Counted from the stretch's first letter, positions 10,711 to 22,817 are shown. The stretch is DNA of 64,000 bases from Rhizoctonia solani (GCF_016906535.1 NC_057374.1:1674001-1738000), one strand, 5' to 3'. Program-made: numbers and translations. The notes: a model not told the origin generated them from the letters alone.

Positions 10711-11155
10711 TGTCATGACCTTCATTGGCATGACATGATTTTATACTATTTTCTACCTTTTTTCCGAGATAGTTTCCTTTTCTGGTATATATTTATGAAT
10801 CATCAAGATCACATGATATATTTGATATATGATGTGAAATTGTAAATGACTCACTATTTAGTACTGTTGTTTTTGATGTGGCTTTCTCCATGTATATAAG
10901 CCAGGTCAAGTTGCCGCTAAACAGCAAGACTTGACCTCTTTGTCAATTCACCTGAGTTCTTACCTACCCATTGCCCTGCTCCCTTGTTGAGCCTAGTGCA
11001 CTTTACTTAAGCATCACTCACCAGGCCTTTGTTGCCCTCTACCCTACATCATACCCCCTGGGCCTTTGTCGCCCCTCTTGTTCTCATAGTCCATTGGTGA
11101 TAGGGCCACGGACTTTAAACCTACTTGTATCATAGGTCCAAGCTTAGTCGTGACA
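10711..11155 (+). repeat. P2 3' LTR
   Basis: 445 bp, TGTCATGACC to GTCGTGACA, the same length as the P2 5' LTR at 51518-51962. Confidence 0.9.
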
Positions 11156-11160
11156 TACAG

Positions 11161-13304
11161 TATCTATAACTACCTACCTTATTCCCAACTTCCCTTGGTC
11201 CGTCTGTGTCCGAAATTTCAGCTGCATCATCCATTTCATTTTCCTCATGTGATCTTCCTGTGACCGCCATATTAATTTGAGTGGAATGCAACGCATATAG
11301 CCGGCAATGAGCTCACCACGCGCAGTGTGTCTCCGATCCATACTACAAACACTTGACACACTTACAGATCTCCGTTGGTTCTGTTTTTGACGACCAGATG
11401 ACCTAGAACTGGCGGATGCCCAACATTCTGAAGGGGCACTTGTGGTCGAACCTGGGACCTGGAAAGGTCGACCAGCTCTAGATGCCTCCAGAGCCCGGGA
11501 AAGGAGCTTGCGCTCAGCCCTGGTAAGCAAAGCACGCTCAAGATCATCACCACAGCCGCTAGCTTGTGGTTGCTGGTTGGTTTGGGTACGGGTACGGGTG
11601 GGAGCCGGAGCACGAGAAGGAGCACGTGGAGGAAGTGAGGCCCTTGAGCTTGAATGCGCACGGTGGTGGTGGATAGGAGACGGGGATCTAGGCCAAGTTG
11701 GAGCCTGAGAGGGGGCACGGTAACGGCCTTGGCCCTCTGAAGAACGGCCACAAGATGAAGGCGGACAGGATGGGTCTTGTGGTTGCAAATTTTGTGGGTG
11801 AGCTTGAGCGTTGAAAGCCCAAGGCTGCGCTTGGATGGGTGCTCAATCATTAACGGGAGCTTGAGAAGCAGCACGGCCGTATACTGAAGCCTGTGAAAAG
11901 GCACGAGCTGGGGCCTCTGAGGAGGCGCGAGTTGGAGCCAAAGGTTGACCAAGGTTTGAAGCCTCAGCAGGCCCACGCTGCTCAAGTCCTTGCCATGGGC
12001 CGGCGGGACGACTATTACCCGGCTGGGAGAGCCAATCTGTGACTAAAGTGGAAGGGGGGTGGGGGAGCTCAAAAGGCCGCAAGGGGTTGCCAGGCTCTTT
12101 GGTGTAGTTAATGCTGTGGGAATGGGATGGCAAATTGGAGCCTCGGGCTGGAGGCAGGGCCCGCCCCAAATCACGTGCACCCAACTGCGGTTGAAATGCA
12201 GCCCGGGAGCAATACTACTGGATATCTTGTCAATACTCCATTCATACGATATAAATTAGTTCCATTAAGTACTTACGTAGACATTGAAGATGACTGTGGT
12301 TCTGGTCGGTGTTGTTTGTTTGCATCATTGTACCCACTTTCGGGTTCCGCCGGTCGCTTGGTTGAGAATAGGTTTGTAGCGGACTGAGAACTCCGAATGC
12401 AATTGACAGACGGCTTGGTCAATGTGATCTCCGGTGCAAGGGGCGGACTGATGGCACGAACCTATAAAAATTATAAAGTATAAGCACCAATGTAAAGGAT
12501 CATCCTACAGGAACTCACGGGAACTGGTTTGCGGGGGGGTGGTTTGGTATCAAACTTGTCTATTTCAACATTGCTGTCACTGTTGGCCATGTTGGGACCT
12601 TGATCTTGTCTTTGGTCCCTTACACCCATCTCGTTGGTATCTGAGGCCCATTCCGGGTTGTTACCAAGGGCGCGCTTCAAGTCTGAGTAGTCGGAATTTG
12701 GGTTAAAGGCCTTGTTGTTGCGGTGGGAAAGGTAAAAGAGCAGACGTTGCCAGTTCCATTCCTCAATGTTGACACCGTCCAGAATAACATTGCCACCTTA
12801 GGTCACGTGTTAGTGTCTCAGATTAAGCAAAAAGAAGGTTGATTGGCGTACTTGACTTGGGTCTGGGCCCGGGATCAGACGGCCAACTAAATTCCTCCGC
12901 TTCAGGGCTTGTTATGCGTCCGCGTTTGGCAATTGCCGGGGGGAGTTCTTCTCTGCCTTTCCCCTTTGCCATTGTCCTGTTACCATTGCTGGGTGTAGGC
13001 GGGGCTCGAGGGGGACTCAAAAGGGACTGTTTGGGGACGCTAGATAGACGTGGCCAACCAGCTTCAGCAAGACCAGCAGCATATGCCTCCCGCTTCCTGT
13101 TGATTGTTTGCTTGCGTTCAAAGTTTTTGCGTTGTCCTTTTGATCGCCCAATTTCAGCATCTGTGTAAAATAGATGTGTCAACATGATCAGGCAGAAATG
13201 AGCACGCATATAGACATACCAAACTGGGCTATTTTCTTAGTTGGTGATTGTAAACAAGAACTTTGCCTAGGCCCGGTTGGCCCCTCCAACTCGGAGTCCG
13301 TCAT
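11161..13304 (-). pseudogene. Second gene of the Plavaka element, 5' half
   Basis: Minus-strand gene starting at ATG 13304. Exon 1 is 13304-13220 and exon 2 is 13160-12852 (introns begin GTATGT and GTACGC; phases fit, F-DAEIG). An exon near 12795-12511 encodes DGVNIEEWNWQRLLFYLSHR; it is probably followed by one near 12460-12290 and a long Pro/Gln/Ser/Arg-rich region down to 11174. The frame is cut at 11156 by P2. Beyond P2 it resumes on the plus strand from 51963. Early residues are basic (KGQRKNFERKQTINRKREAYAAGL) and the middle is low complexity. I do not recognise the family. Inference: a cargo or accessory gene of the transposon, because it lies between the terminal repeats and is divergent from the transposase (start codons 182 bp apart). 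Confidence 0.55.
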
Positions 13305-13485
13305 GTTGAAGTAGCTAAACTCAGGTAATACTAGTAGGAAGGTGGTAGTTGGGTGGGGCTCAGCCAAGCAGAGCAGCCTCCTTTTATTGTTTTACTTTGG
13401 ACCAAGTCAGGCATGTAGCTAGAACACGCCGAGGACGGTCTTTTCTTTTGGGACTTATCCACCTGTCATCACTTCAACCTCTTTC

Positions 13486-16400
13486 ATGCCTCGCAGTTGT
13501 CAAAAAAAGCCTTTTCATTGTTCAAAGTGCTTTTGCAAGTTCAAGAGTCAAGCTGCGCTGAATATCCATTGCGGTTTGACTCACAGAGAAGTGATCCATG
13601 TCTTCACCCACAAGAGGCGTGTGCGCATGGTCAACCCTAATTCAATTACCTGTAAATATTGCGACACATCATTTGACACTGCCCAAGCACGGAATCAACA
13701 TATGTTGAATGACCCAACATGCAAGAAACAGCGCATTAAATATATATCACAACTAGGGCGTAAGTCAGGAAAGAATGATGGATTGCAAGGTAAGCCCGGC
13801 CAACGCTTTGAGCGCCGCGTAATGATCATTCAAAGCTAATATACCCTTCCTAGCAAACTCCAAAATGGAAATGGAATACAATGTTATCCCGGTTCAAGAC
13901 GCAACTACAATTGACAGTAATTTACAAGGGGGGCTGGACAACCAAGATAACTTGCTGCCACCAAATTGGTTACCTGGACCCAAAGGTTCCAACTATAATA
14001 TTTTGGAGCCCGGTCTCAAAGACAATGCACCGCCACCAGATCTCCAATACAACAAAGACCTACGCATTTGGGTTGAATATTACCCTGTTGAGACAGTAGG
14101 AGCTTCATTTAGAAGAGCCACAAGGGAGGAAATGGCAAAATGGGTCTGGGGAGAACCTGGTGATATTGGCAAACTGGCCGATCCTGATAACTTCGAGATG
14201 GCTGAATTTGCCCTTGAAGCTGGGCTAAGTGTCAAAGACTGAGAGCGTTTTTTACGCCTAAGGAAGGTAAGCTATTATGAATTGCATATAGAACCACTGC
14301 TCACTATCAATAGATGAAAGGTCAAGCCCCATGGTCATTGAATCATCTGATGATGAAGGATGTTGACAAGCTCCCGCGTCGCACAAAGTGGGAGCCAAAA
14401 TACTACGAGCTGAAAGGGCCAAAGGGAGTGGAAAAGGTGATCTTTTGGTGCCGAAATATGGCCGATGTCTTTTGGGACCTCTTCGGGATCCTGGCTCTAA
14501 AAGACAAGTACCACTTCCGGCCAGAACAACACTACATGAAGCGTGATAAGACAAACCGGCAATACGGAGAGGCATGGTCGGCAGAACAATGGTGGAATAT
14601 CCAAGTTTGTCAAATGTACTTTGGGCTCATAATATGCTTACCATTCTCCAGCTAAAGATCAAGGATTGTTTTGCAACCGTTGGGCAATATGTGATTGCAA
14701 CCAACCAGACCCCGTTGACTGGTTTTTGTGGTAGCAAGAAGGCCCATCCAGTCTATTTTACCATTGCCAACCTACCAAAACATATTTGACAAACGCACTC
14801 ACATTGCGCAATGGTCTTGGTTGGTTATCTCCCAATTCCCAATCTGGATTGCAAGCCAAACCCTAAGGTGGCGCAACAAATGCGAGACAAGCTATTCAAT
14901 GACTGTCTTCGAGATCTCTTGCAACCACTCACCAAAGCTGAACAAACCGGGATGGATGTTGTCTGTGCCAATGGCGGTGTTTGCCGCATGTACCCAACCC
15001 TCTCTGCCACTATTGCCAATTTCCCAGAGCAGTGCAAGAATGCATGTACCTGCGGCTTGGGCTGTCCTGTGTGCATTGTTGAACCGCACGTACGTGGTGA
15101 TCTCAACCCAAACATACCCCTTTGCAAAAAAATCCCCACCTTGAATGCAATTATCAAACATTGCAAGGAAGGGTCTCTGAACTTTGAAGATTGGGGTCTA
15201 CACAACATGTGGCCATGGTGGAATCAACATACCCATATCGATATTGCTACAATGCATACGCCGGACTTACTTCATCAATGCCACAAAGGTGTATTTAAAG
15301 ACCACTTGGCAAAGTACATGGTCCCCAAGCTTATTGGCGACAAGGAAATTGATAAACAATATGTCTTAATGCCTTGGCACTTTGGGATCCAACATTTTAA
15401 GCGCGGTATCAGCAAACTCTCACAATCTACTGGCCGAGAAGCAAAGGAAATGATGAAAGTCTTTTTACCGGTTACAGCTGGTGCGGGCCCAAAGGCTATT
15501 CAAGCGACTCACGCACTCCTCAAGTTCATGTACCTTGCGCACTTGTCTACTCTGACCAATGCCAAGATATGCAAAATGGATAGACAGCTGGCTGTTTTTC
15601 ATAATGAAAAGTTGGCTTTCAAATCATTGCTGAAAACGCCAAAGGGGTTCCATAATATACCTAAATTTCATTCACTCCAGCATTACACGCATTCAATCCG
15701 CTTGCTTGGTACCCCCGACGGGTACAATACAGAGGCCCCCAAGAGACTGCACATTGACTTAACCAAGGCCGGCTACAAGGCTTCCAACAAAAATGACAAT
15801 ACCAAAACAGAGCAAATGAAGGAATATATTCAGCGTATGGACGCGTTGGCACTGCATTGGGCGTACCTGGACTTCAAATCCAGACCGGAGGGCAAAGACA
15901 ATGGGGACAATTGGAGAGATAGCTGGAAGGAGTTTGAACTTTTTGACAAAGAAACCGGCTTATTTTACCATATGGACGGAACCGGCATGGATGAGTTTGC
16001 AACTAAAGATTACCCTCAAGAGGTTGCTTTGGACTCTGACTCTGACTCCGACTCAGATGCAAGCTTAGATGATGACAATCTTGAGGCGGGGTGTATGGTT
16101 GAACGGGTGGTAGATCTTGAACAGGGCTTGCAAGTTCATATGGATGGTGCGCCCAGTCAAGGTTTGGCTAATGAGGTTATGGCCTATTGGCAGGGAACCA
16201 AAACCCATTACCCAAACCCCGAAATTGTGACTGCCAAACGTGGTGGTCAGCCCATCACTGTGGAATACCTACTTGTTTCTCACTTGGCAAGAAACCTTGT
16301 CATCAACATCTCTATGTATCTCAAGCAACTTCGTCCCAATCTCCCCACACTGACACTCCAACCCAGTACCAAGCTGCGTATTTGGAAGGTTGCTCAACTA

Positions 16401-16496
16401 TTTCACCTACCCCTCCCCTTCAAACCGCTCGAACCACCTCACGTTGAACACATCCGTGCACGACCAGCCAAGGTTGACCTTATTGATTGGGTTTGA
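13486..16496 (+). pseudogene. Plavaka-type transposase
   Basis: Begins MPRSCQKKPFHCSKCFCKFK with an N-terminal C2H2-like finger (C-x2-C, H-x4-H), then a second Cys/His pair (CKYCDTSF, H near NQHML). Exons are about 13486-13790, 13854-14268, 14314-14603 and 14655 onward; introns begin GTAAGC, GTAAGC and GTTTGT, with acceptors CTAG, ATAG and CCAG. The C-terminal 560 aa contain RDKLFNDCLRDLLQPL, CGLGCPVCIVEPH, HIDIATMHTPDLLHQCHKGV and IPKFHSLQHY, which I recognise as the Plavaka transposase core of basidiomycetes. In-frame TGA codons at 14240-14242 and 14788-14790 interrupt it. The latter is in TTGA context where relatives have a basic residue. An acidic Ser/Asp run (residues from 16033) follows the core. 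Element T lies 66 bp after the stop. Confidence 0.75.
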
Positions 16497-16566
16497 CGCG
16501 CTGGTCAGTTTGATACCGTGCTTATACTTGCCTACCCTAACAAGATAGGTATTCATCGTGAGTAAT

Positions 16567-17127
16567 TGTTATAACCTCCTTACATATACCATTGGATTCG
16601 CACGATTTTTCTGTTATTTTTAGTATTTTTTACGGACTCCATACCTTTGTTTTTCTGATCACGTGATCTCGGCGCTTATTATGCCGAGATGCCGCGCCGA
16701 GATGCCGTGCCAAGGGCGCTTAGGAGAAATCCACGCTTCTACGCAGCCCGCAGCACGCTTCCTTTTTCATATCTGTACTTCCCTTCTCACGAGCTTTGAC
16801 CACCTGTAGATAGTTCTCTTGGGTATAAATACAAGAGGAAAATCGCTTGGAGACCCCAAGTCAATTTTACCTCGTCTCATATCCATTGAGGAGGCATCAG
16901 CCAGATAAGTAATCCGGCCCCCAGGAGTTCTGCTGACACATCACCCCCTATACACACTCACCACACCTCCCAGGCCTAAGGCCCCCTCGTCAGTAGTAGA
17001 CAGTAGTATAGCGCCTTACGCGCTAAGTAGGACAGCCTTAGAGTAGATTACTTAAGCAGTGTCTGTACTAGTTACGGCCTTAAGCGCCCATCACTAGCGA
17101 GTACCCACCTTACAGTGGTGTACGACA
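16567..17127 (+). repeat. T 5' LTR
   Basis: 561 bp, TGTTATAACC to GTACGACA. TATA box GGGTATAAATAC near 16825; predicted transcript start near 16858 (AAGTCAATTTTAC). The start of the internal region, TGTAAAATCGACTTC (17129-17143), is complementary to that segment except for one base, so the element probably self-primes. The solo copy at 29097-29667 carries the perfectly complementary AAGTCGATTTTAC. Confidence 0.9.
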
Positions 17128-17645
17128 TTGTAAAATCGACTTCTGTAGGCTTGATTGACAACGAGAAGCGCCCCTGTACTAGCACGAGGGAAAATATCTG
17201 AACGGACTCCCCTTTCAACTAGAATAATCAAAAAGTCGTTGGTCCCAGATAGTACCAAATTGCTATAAGGCAGACGGTGTCTAATCGCCCGCATACCACG
17301 TGTTTTGCCGGAACACAGCAGATAGCGACCCTAGACAGCTGATTCACCCGCTTGCTAAAAACCCGCTCATATCACGATTGCCAGATCTGTTGATTTGTTG
17401 TAGGGGTAGTTCAACGCTAGGTGTCTGACGCAAGGGTTTAGCGTTCACACTCTGCACAAAAACCGCTCATAAGTCCTGTCACAGGCACTCTATTCCCCCA
17501 CGCCGTCTCAAACATTCCATCCACACGCTCTGGCGTCCCCCATCCATACTCCCGTCCCCCCAGTCAATCCTCTCAATGTTCCGTGGCAACCCGCTCCCAA
17601 CCACCCTCTTGCGGCCCATCACCCCCTCCGCGACACTTGCCCGGA

Positions 17646-18835
17646 ATGGAACCGGAACCGTCCATTACCACTCTCCTCGAGGCTATCAACGCCCTTGCCA
17701 ACCAAGTCGGGTCCTTGCAGGCCCAAATCAAATCACAGGACGAGCAAATCACTCAGCTCGTTGCCATATGCAAGGAAACCAACGACCTCGTTGGTGACAA
17801 AGACCAGGGCAGAGCCCAAACCAAGCCTGGCCCATCGACTGGGCCTGTCACCCCTCCAACCCACTCAGGGGGGAAGCCCACACTCCAGGTACGGTTAGGC
17901 CTGGGCTCAAAGCCCCTTTCCGCCCCTCAAGAGGAACAGGGTTTGACTCGGAGGAAGACGAAGAACCAAGGGCCCCCAAAAAGGAGCCTCAAGGAACGCC
18001 TAGAAGGCACCTCGGGTCCCTTACCCCATTTGATGCTGGGTCCAGCGTGAAGAGACCCAAGATGGACCTCCCCGACCCATACAAGGGAGATACCAGGGGA
18101 CGCAAGGCCACTCAGTGGCTTGATCGAATGATGCTCTGGGTTGCCCTACATAGGGACCAATTCGACAAAGAGGAGCAAATGGTTGTATGGATCCTGTACC
18201 ATATGACTGATAAAGCCGCCGACTGGGCTCTCCCCATTATTGGGGCCATCATCAAGGGCGAAGGCAATCCCCCCACCACCATCCAGGCCTTAACGGCCAA
18301 GTTCAAAGAAGCATTTGCCGACCCCGACGCCAAGCGAGCTGCCGCTAGAAAAATTGCGGCTCTCTCCCAAACAACCACCACCTCCGAGTACGTCACAGAG
18401 TTCCGCAATCTCATGGCGGAATTGGACTGGAACAAGGAGGCCTATATTGCGCAGTTCACGCGAGGCCTCCACTGGAAGGTCAAGGAACTACTATCAACCA
18501 AGGATAGTATTCCCGATGAACTTGAGGCAATTTTCGCGGCCTCTATTAAGATCAACAACATTCGCCGCGAAAATGAGGAGAACCGCCCCAAAAAGGCTCC
18601 TGCCAAATCCCCGGTCACCGCGACTACCTCCACTTCCACCACCACCACTAGGGTTCGCCTATCCGAGGACCCCAACTACGTCACCCCGGAGGAAAGGGAC
18701 CGCCGCCGCGCATCTGGGCTATGCGTCAAATGCGGGCAAAAGGGCCACGGCATCAAGCAATGCCCCAGTGGCTGGAAAGCCACAATTAAGGAGGAGGCCA
18801 AGGTTGCTGAGGTATCTGATTTGGGAAAAGATTGA
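17646..18835 (+). pseudogene. T gag (one frameshift)
   Basis: ATG at 17646 (MEPEPSITTLLEAINALANQ). A coiled-coil-like N-terminus is followed by a Pro/Gly-rich linker. The frame changes once at the G-run 17868-17873, where one G appears to be missing. It then continues in the frame of 18047-18835: SSVKRPKMDLPDPYKG, capsid-like Retrotrans_gag (AADWALPIIGAII, EYVTEFRNLMAELDW, FTRGLHWKVKELL) and a zinc knuckle CVKCGQKGHGIKQC. It ends in TGA at 18833-18835, immediately after the slippery heptamer. Elsewhere in this lineage the two parts are one ORF, so this copy is probably defective for Gag unless the deletion is a sequencing error. Confidence 0.8.
18823..18829 (+). promoter_or_regulatory. -1 frameshift heptamer, T gag/pol
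   Basis: GGGAAAA, read as G GGA AAA in the gag frame and followed by GAT TGA. Slipping back one base enters the open pol frame (GGG AAA AGA TTG). It fits the X-XXY-YYZ rule. The same heptamer is at 24506-24512, 31904-31910 and 59525-59531. Confidence 0.75.
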
Positions 18836-21800
18836 GGTCGAGGTCTGCTGCCAAGCCCCTGACCCAAAAAATGGACGCTCTAGTAGTTAGTTTTGAATTT
18901 GTTTCTCTTGCCCTTGACTCAAATAAAAAACCATTATTATTTATCGACCTATACGTCCAAAACTCCCCGGCAGAACCTCTCAGAACACTCATAGACTCCG
19001 GAGCAACCTCAAACTTCATCTCCCCCTCCGTCGTAGAAAAATTGAAAATCCCAAAAACCCAACTCGAAAATCCACGAGTTGTGAGAATGTTAGATGGTAC
19101 GATTTCCCAGACTGGTTGCATTTGGCACCAGGTCCAACTCACGGTTTTGGCCAATGGCCATACACATTCCATTCCTTTCCTCGTTTGTCCCATTGGGAAC
19201 ACCCCGGCTATCTTAGGCATGACTTGGCTAACGGCAGAAGCTCCCCTCATTGACTGGCAACAGGGATCAATCACGTTCCCGGAACAGGTGCAGATTGCCT
19301 CTGAGGAGGAAGCAGACTCAAACCCCCTAGCGGATCTTCCGGAACAATACCATGAATTTGCCAAGGTCTTTGGCGAAGAAGAATTCAAGGTGCTTCCCCC
19401 ACATAGGGAATATGACATTGCCATAGATCTTGTCCCGGATGCTAAACTATCTCCCGGTCCCATATACGGTATGACAGATGCGGAGTCTAAAGCGCTGAAG
19501 CAGCATATTGATGAGGAACTAGCCACGGGCAAAATCCGCCCTAGTACCTCCTCCGCCGGCGCTCCAGTGATGTTTGTCAAAAAGGCCGATGGATCCCTTA
19601 GATTAGTTGTTGACTACCGGAAGCTGAATGAAGTAACCCATAAGAACGTATACCCCTTACCAAGGCAGGACAACCTCATGGCCAAACTCAGACATGCCAA
19701 GATCTTTACCAAGCTAGACCTTTGGTGGGGTTATAACAACGTCAGGATTAAGGAAGGAGATGAGTGGAAGACGGCCTTCAGAACCAAATATGGCCTATTC
19801 GAGTACCTAGTTATGCCATTCGGACTTACCAACGCACCTGCCGCATTCCAACACTTTATGAATGATCTGTTCCGAGACCTCATTGACGTTACAGTGGTTA
19901 TTTATTTGGACAACATCTTGATTTTCTCAGAGGACCCCAAGGACCACCCAACTCACGTCAGAGAGGTCTTATCACGCCTGATGAAGAATCAATTATTCTG
20001 TAAACTCTCCAAGTGCCACTTCCATGTCACCACAGTGGATTATCTGGGTATCGTCATCTCCCCGTCAGGTTTTTCCATGGATCAAAAGAAGATTGATGCG
20101 GTCACGTCATGGCCTACCCCTAAGACAGTTAAACAGGTCCAGGCATTCCTTGGTTTTGTCAATTACCTCCGCCGCTTCATTCCCAATTTCAGTTCAGTAG
20201 CACGCCCCCTGCATAACCTTACCAAAAAGGAAACCCCCTGGTTGTGGGGAAACCTTGAAGAAGAAGCGTTCCAAGAGTTGAAATCCCTTGTCACCCGGTC
20301 ACCTGTCCTTATTCATTCCAACCCGGATCTGCCCTACTACCTGGAAACCAATGCATCAGGAGTGGCTATGGGGGCAATCCTTAGTCAAAGAGGAGAAGAT
20401 AACCGCTTACACCCAGTAGCTTACATGTCGAAGTCATTCTCAGGAGCAGAAGCCAACTACGACACTCATGACAAAGAGCTCCTGGCAATAATCAAGGCAT
20501 TGGAAGAATGGCGGATATTTCTAGAAGCAACGGACAAACCCATTCAGGTTTTCACGGATCATAGAAACCTGGAGTACTGGATGCAGGCAAGAACATTCAA
20601 CCGGCGGCACGCCAGATGGCGCATATTCCTGAGCGACTTTAATTTTGAAATCCATTATCGCCCAGGAAAACAGTCAGGGAAACCGGACGCCCTGTCCAGA
20701 CGGTCTGATTACGTGGACACCCCCCAGGAACCAGAAGTAATGCTACCAGCAGAGGTCTTTGCAAACACGTCAGAAGAGGAACTAGAAATTGTCACAGAAA
20801 TTCGTTCCAAACTGAAAGAAGATCCCTCGATCGAGCCAATCATCCAATTCCTAACGGAAGATGCGGATAATGCACCTCCGTCCATCCAAAAGGCCTACAG
20901 GGACTACGATTGGGAAGAAGATTTGCTATGGTACCGCGGAAAACTGGTAGTTCCGGACTCAGAACCTCTGAAAGAGCGACTATTGAGGGAATTCCATGAC
21001 TCCCCCCTGGCAGGTCACCCAGGCCAACAAAGGACACTCGAACTCATCAGCAGGAACTACTGGTGGCCTGGAATGAAGTCTTCTGCAAAAGAATGGGTTG
21101 AATGCTGTCCAGTTTGTCAAGCCAACCAACGTGCGCATGCCCCAGTGATTGCCCTAAAACCCTTGGAAGTCCCCCCTTACCCATTCCATACCATATTGTA
21201 CGACTTCATCACCGGGTTTCCCAAGTCCCAGGGGCACAATGCTATCCTTGTGGTTATCGACTCATTCTCCAAGTTTGGTCACTTCATTCCCACGTCCAAG
21301 AAGGTCACGTCCAAGGGATTAGCGGATTTATTCGTAAAGCACGTCTGGAAACTCCATGGTTTGCCAATCAGAACCGTCTCGGACCAAGGAACCACGTTCA
21401 CCGGCAAGTTTCTCAGGGCACTCTATCAAAGGCTGGGAATCAAACCATCCTTTTCCTCCGCTTACCACCCAGAATCCGACGGACAGACGGAAAGGGTCAA
21501 CCAGTTCATTGAGTTCTACCTAAGGTCATACGTAGCAGCCGACCATTCAGACTGGGCCACCTGGCTCCCTTTGGCAGAATACGCGTATAACAATGCCAAA
21601 CACGCGTCTACAGGAAAGACCCCCTTTGAACTAGTCTATGGAAGGAATCCAGTAATGAATCCCTCCAATGTCCCAGCCAACGTACCAGAGGCAGATGAGG
21701 TAGCAAACACACTAGCCCGCGAATGGAAAGAAGCCGAGTCAGCCCTCAGGTTAAGCAAGGAACGGATGACCAGAAACCAGGGAACAATACCGGAGTATCT

Positions 21801-22245
21801 TGTAGGGGAAAAAGTCTGGCTTGATGGGAAGAACGTGGAACTCAGGACGAATTCCAACAAGTTAGATCCCAAGCGACTGGGACCATTTGAGATCACGGAA
21901 AAAATCTCCAGCCACGCCTATCGATTAAAACTCCCGGATACGCTGAAAATCCATGATGTGTTCTACGTAGGGTTGCTTTCTAAAAGTCATGAATCCCCAA
22001 GTCAACCATTTCCAGAACGACCCCCTCCTGAAACAATAGAAGGGGAAGAAGAATACGAAGTGGAACAGATCATTGATTCCAAACGGCAACGAGGGAAATG
22101 GTTCTATCTTATCAAATGGAAGGGTTATGGTCCGGAAGACAATTCCTGGGAACCTGAGGAGCTCTTGGAAAACAGTCAAGAGGAGATCCAACGCTTCAAC
22201 AAGTCGCGACTGAAAAAGGCTCGTGACTCCGCCAAGAGCCTTTAA
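18823..22245 (+). CDS. T pol polyprotein (PR-RT-RNaseH-IN-chromodomain), catalytic changes
   Basis: Open from the frameshift site to TAA at 22243-22245, about 1140 aa. Order: retropepsin (LIDSGATSNFI, ~50 aa in), RT (RLVVDYRKLN, LVMPFGLTNAPAAFQ), RNase H, integrase with an H-H-C-C zinc module (GHPG…CCPVC), core DFITGFP / VSDQGTTF / DGQTERVNQ, and a C-terminal chromodomain (YEVEQIIDSK, WFYLIKWKGYGPEDNSWEP). Two key residues are changed: the RT box reads YLDN instead of YLDD (~19910), and the RNase H entry reads LETNASG instead of LETDASG (~20347). Both are G-to-A changes within CG. The frame is intact, yet the enzyme is probably inactive. Such elements encode the enzymes for reverse transcription and for integration into heterochromatin. 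Confidence 0.9.
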   Translation, partial: GKRLRSRSAAKPLTQKMDALVVSFEFVSLALDSNKKPLLFIDLYVQNSPAEPLRTLIDSGATSNFISPSVVEKLKIPKTQLENPRVVRMLDGTISQTGCIWHQVQLTVLANGHTHSIPFLVCPIGNTPAILGMTWLTAEAPLIDWQQGSITFPEQVQIASEEEADSNPLADLPEQYHEFAKVFGEEEFKVLPPHREYDIAIDLVPDAKLSPGPIYGMTDAESKALKQHIDEELATGKIRPSTSSAGAPVMFVKKADGSLRLVVDYRKLNEVTHKNVYPLPRQDNLMAKLRHAKIFTKLDLWWGYNNVRIKEGDEWKTAFRTKYGLFEYLVMPFGLTNAPAAFQHFMNDLFRDLIDVTVVIYLDNILIFSEDPKDHPTHVREVLSRLMKNQLFCKLSKCHFHVTTVDYLGIVISPSGFSMDQKKIDAVTSWPTPKTVKQVQAFLGFVNYLRRFIPNFSSVARPLHNLTKKETPWLWGNLEEEAFQELKSLVTRSPVLIHSNPDLPYYLETNASGVAMGAILSQRGEDNRLHPVAYMSKSFSGAEANYDTHDKELLAIIKALEEWRIFLEATDKPIQVFTDHRNLEYWMQARTFNRRHARWRIFLSDFNFEIHYRPGKQSGKPDALSRRSDYVDTPQEPEVMLPAEVFANTSEEELEIVTEIRSKLKEDPSIEPIIQFLTEDADNAPPSIQKAYRDYDWEEDLLWYRGKLVVPDSEPLKERLLREFHDSPLAGHPGQQRTLELISRNYWWPGMKSSAKEWVECCPVCQANQRAHAPVIALKPLEVPPYPFHTILYDFITGFPKSQGHNAILVVIDSFSKFGHFIPTSKKVTSKGLADLFVKHVWKLHGLPIRTVSDQGTTFTGKFLRALYQRLGIKPSFSSAYHPESDGQTERVNQFIEFYLRSYVAADHSDWATWLPLAEYAYNNAKHASTGKTPFELVYGRNPVMNPSNVPANVPEADEVANTLAREWKEAESALRLSKERMTRNQGTIPEYLVGEKVWLDGKNVELRTNSNKLDPKRLGPFEITEKISSHAYRLKLPDTLKIHDVFYVGLLSKSHESPSQPFPERPPPETIEGEEEYEVEQIIDSKRQRGKWFYLIKWKGYGPEDNSWEPEELLENSQEEIQRFNKSRLKKARDSAKSL

Positions 22246-22256
22246 GGGGGGGGCAA

Positions 22257-22817
22257 TGTTATAACCTCCTTACATATACCATTGGATTCGCACGATTCTT
22301 CTGTTATTTTTAGTATTTTTTACGGACTCCATACCTTTGTTTTTCTGATCACGTGATCTCGGCGCTTATTATGCCGAGATGCCGCGCCGAGATGCCGTGC
22401 CAAGGGCGCTTAGGAGAAATCCACGCTTCTACGCAGCCCGCAGCACGCTTCCTTTTTCATATCTGTACTTCCCTTCTCACGAGCTTTGACCACCTGTAGA
22501 TAGTTCTCTTGGGTATAAATACAAGAGGAAAATCGCTTGGAGACCCCAAGTCAATTTTACCTCGTCTCATATCCATTGAGGAGGCATCAGCCAGATAAGT
22601 AATCCGGCCCCCAGGAGTTCTGCTGACACATCACCCCCTATACACACTCACCACACCTCCCAGGCCTAAGGCCCCCTCGTCAGTAGTAGACAGTAGTATA
22701 GCGCCTTACGCGCTAAGTAGGACAGCCTTAGAGTAGATTACTTAAGCAGTGTCTGTACTAGTTACGGCCTTAAGCGCCCATCACTAGCGAGTACCCACCT
22801 TACAGTGGTGTACGACA
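22257..22817 (+). repeat. T 3' LTR
   Basis: 561 bp, one substitution from the 5' LTR, followed by GTAAT. Confidence 0.95.

Larger units (their letters stand above)
10551..11155 (+). mobile_element. Gypsy element P2, 3' end (pol end plus 3' LTR)
   Basis: Pol C-terminus 10551-10699, PPT-like GAAGAGGGGGTAA, then the LTR 10711-11155 (445 bp). It is followed by TACAG, the reverse complement of CTGTA that follows the other P2 LTR at 51963-51967. The remainder of P2 is at 45829-51962. Confidence 0.88.
16567..22817 (+). mobile_element. Ty3/Gypsy chromovirus T, full length
   Basis: 6251 bp with 561-bp LTRs at 16567-17127 and 22257-22817. They differ by a single base (T/C in GATTTTTC versus GATTCTTC). 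It is flanked by GTAAT on both sides (16562-16566 and 22818-22822). A recent insertion into the Plavaka element, just after the transposase gene. The order is LTR, primer site, gag, -1 frameshift, pol, PPT (AAGGGGGGGGCAA), LTR. Confidence 0.95.
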
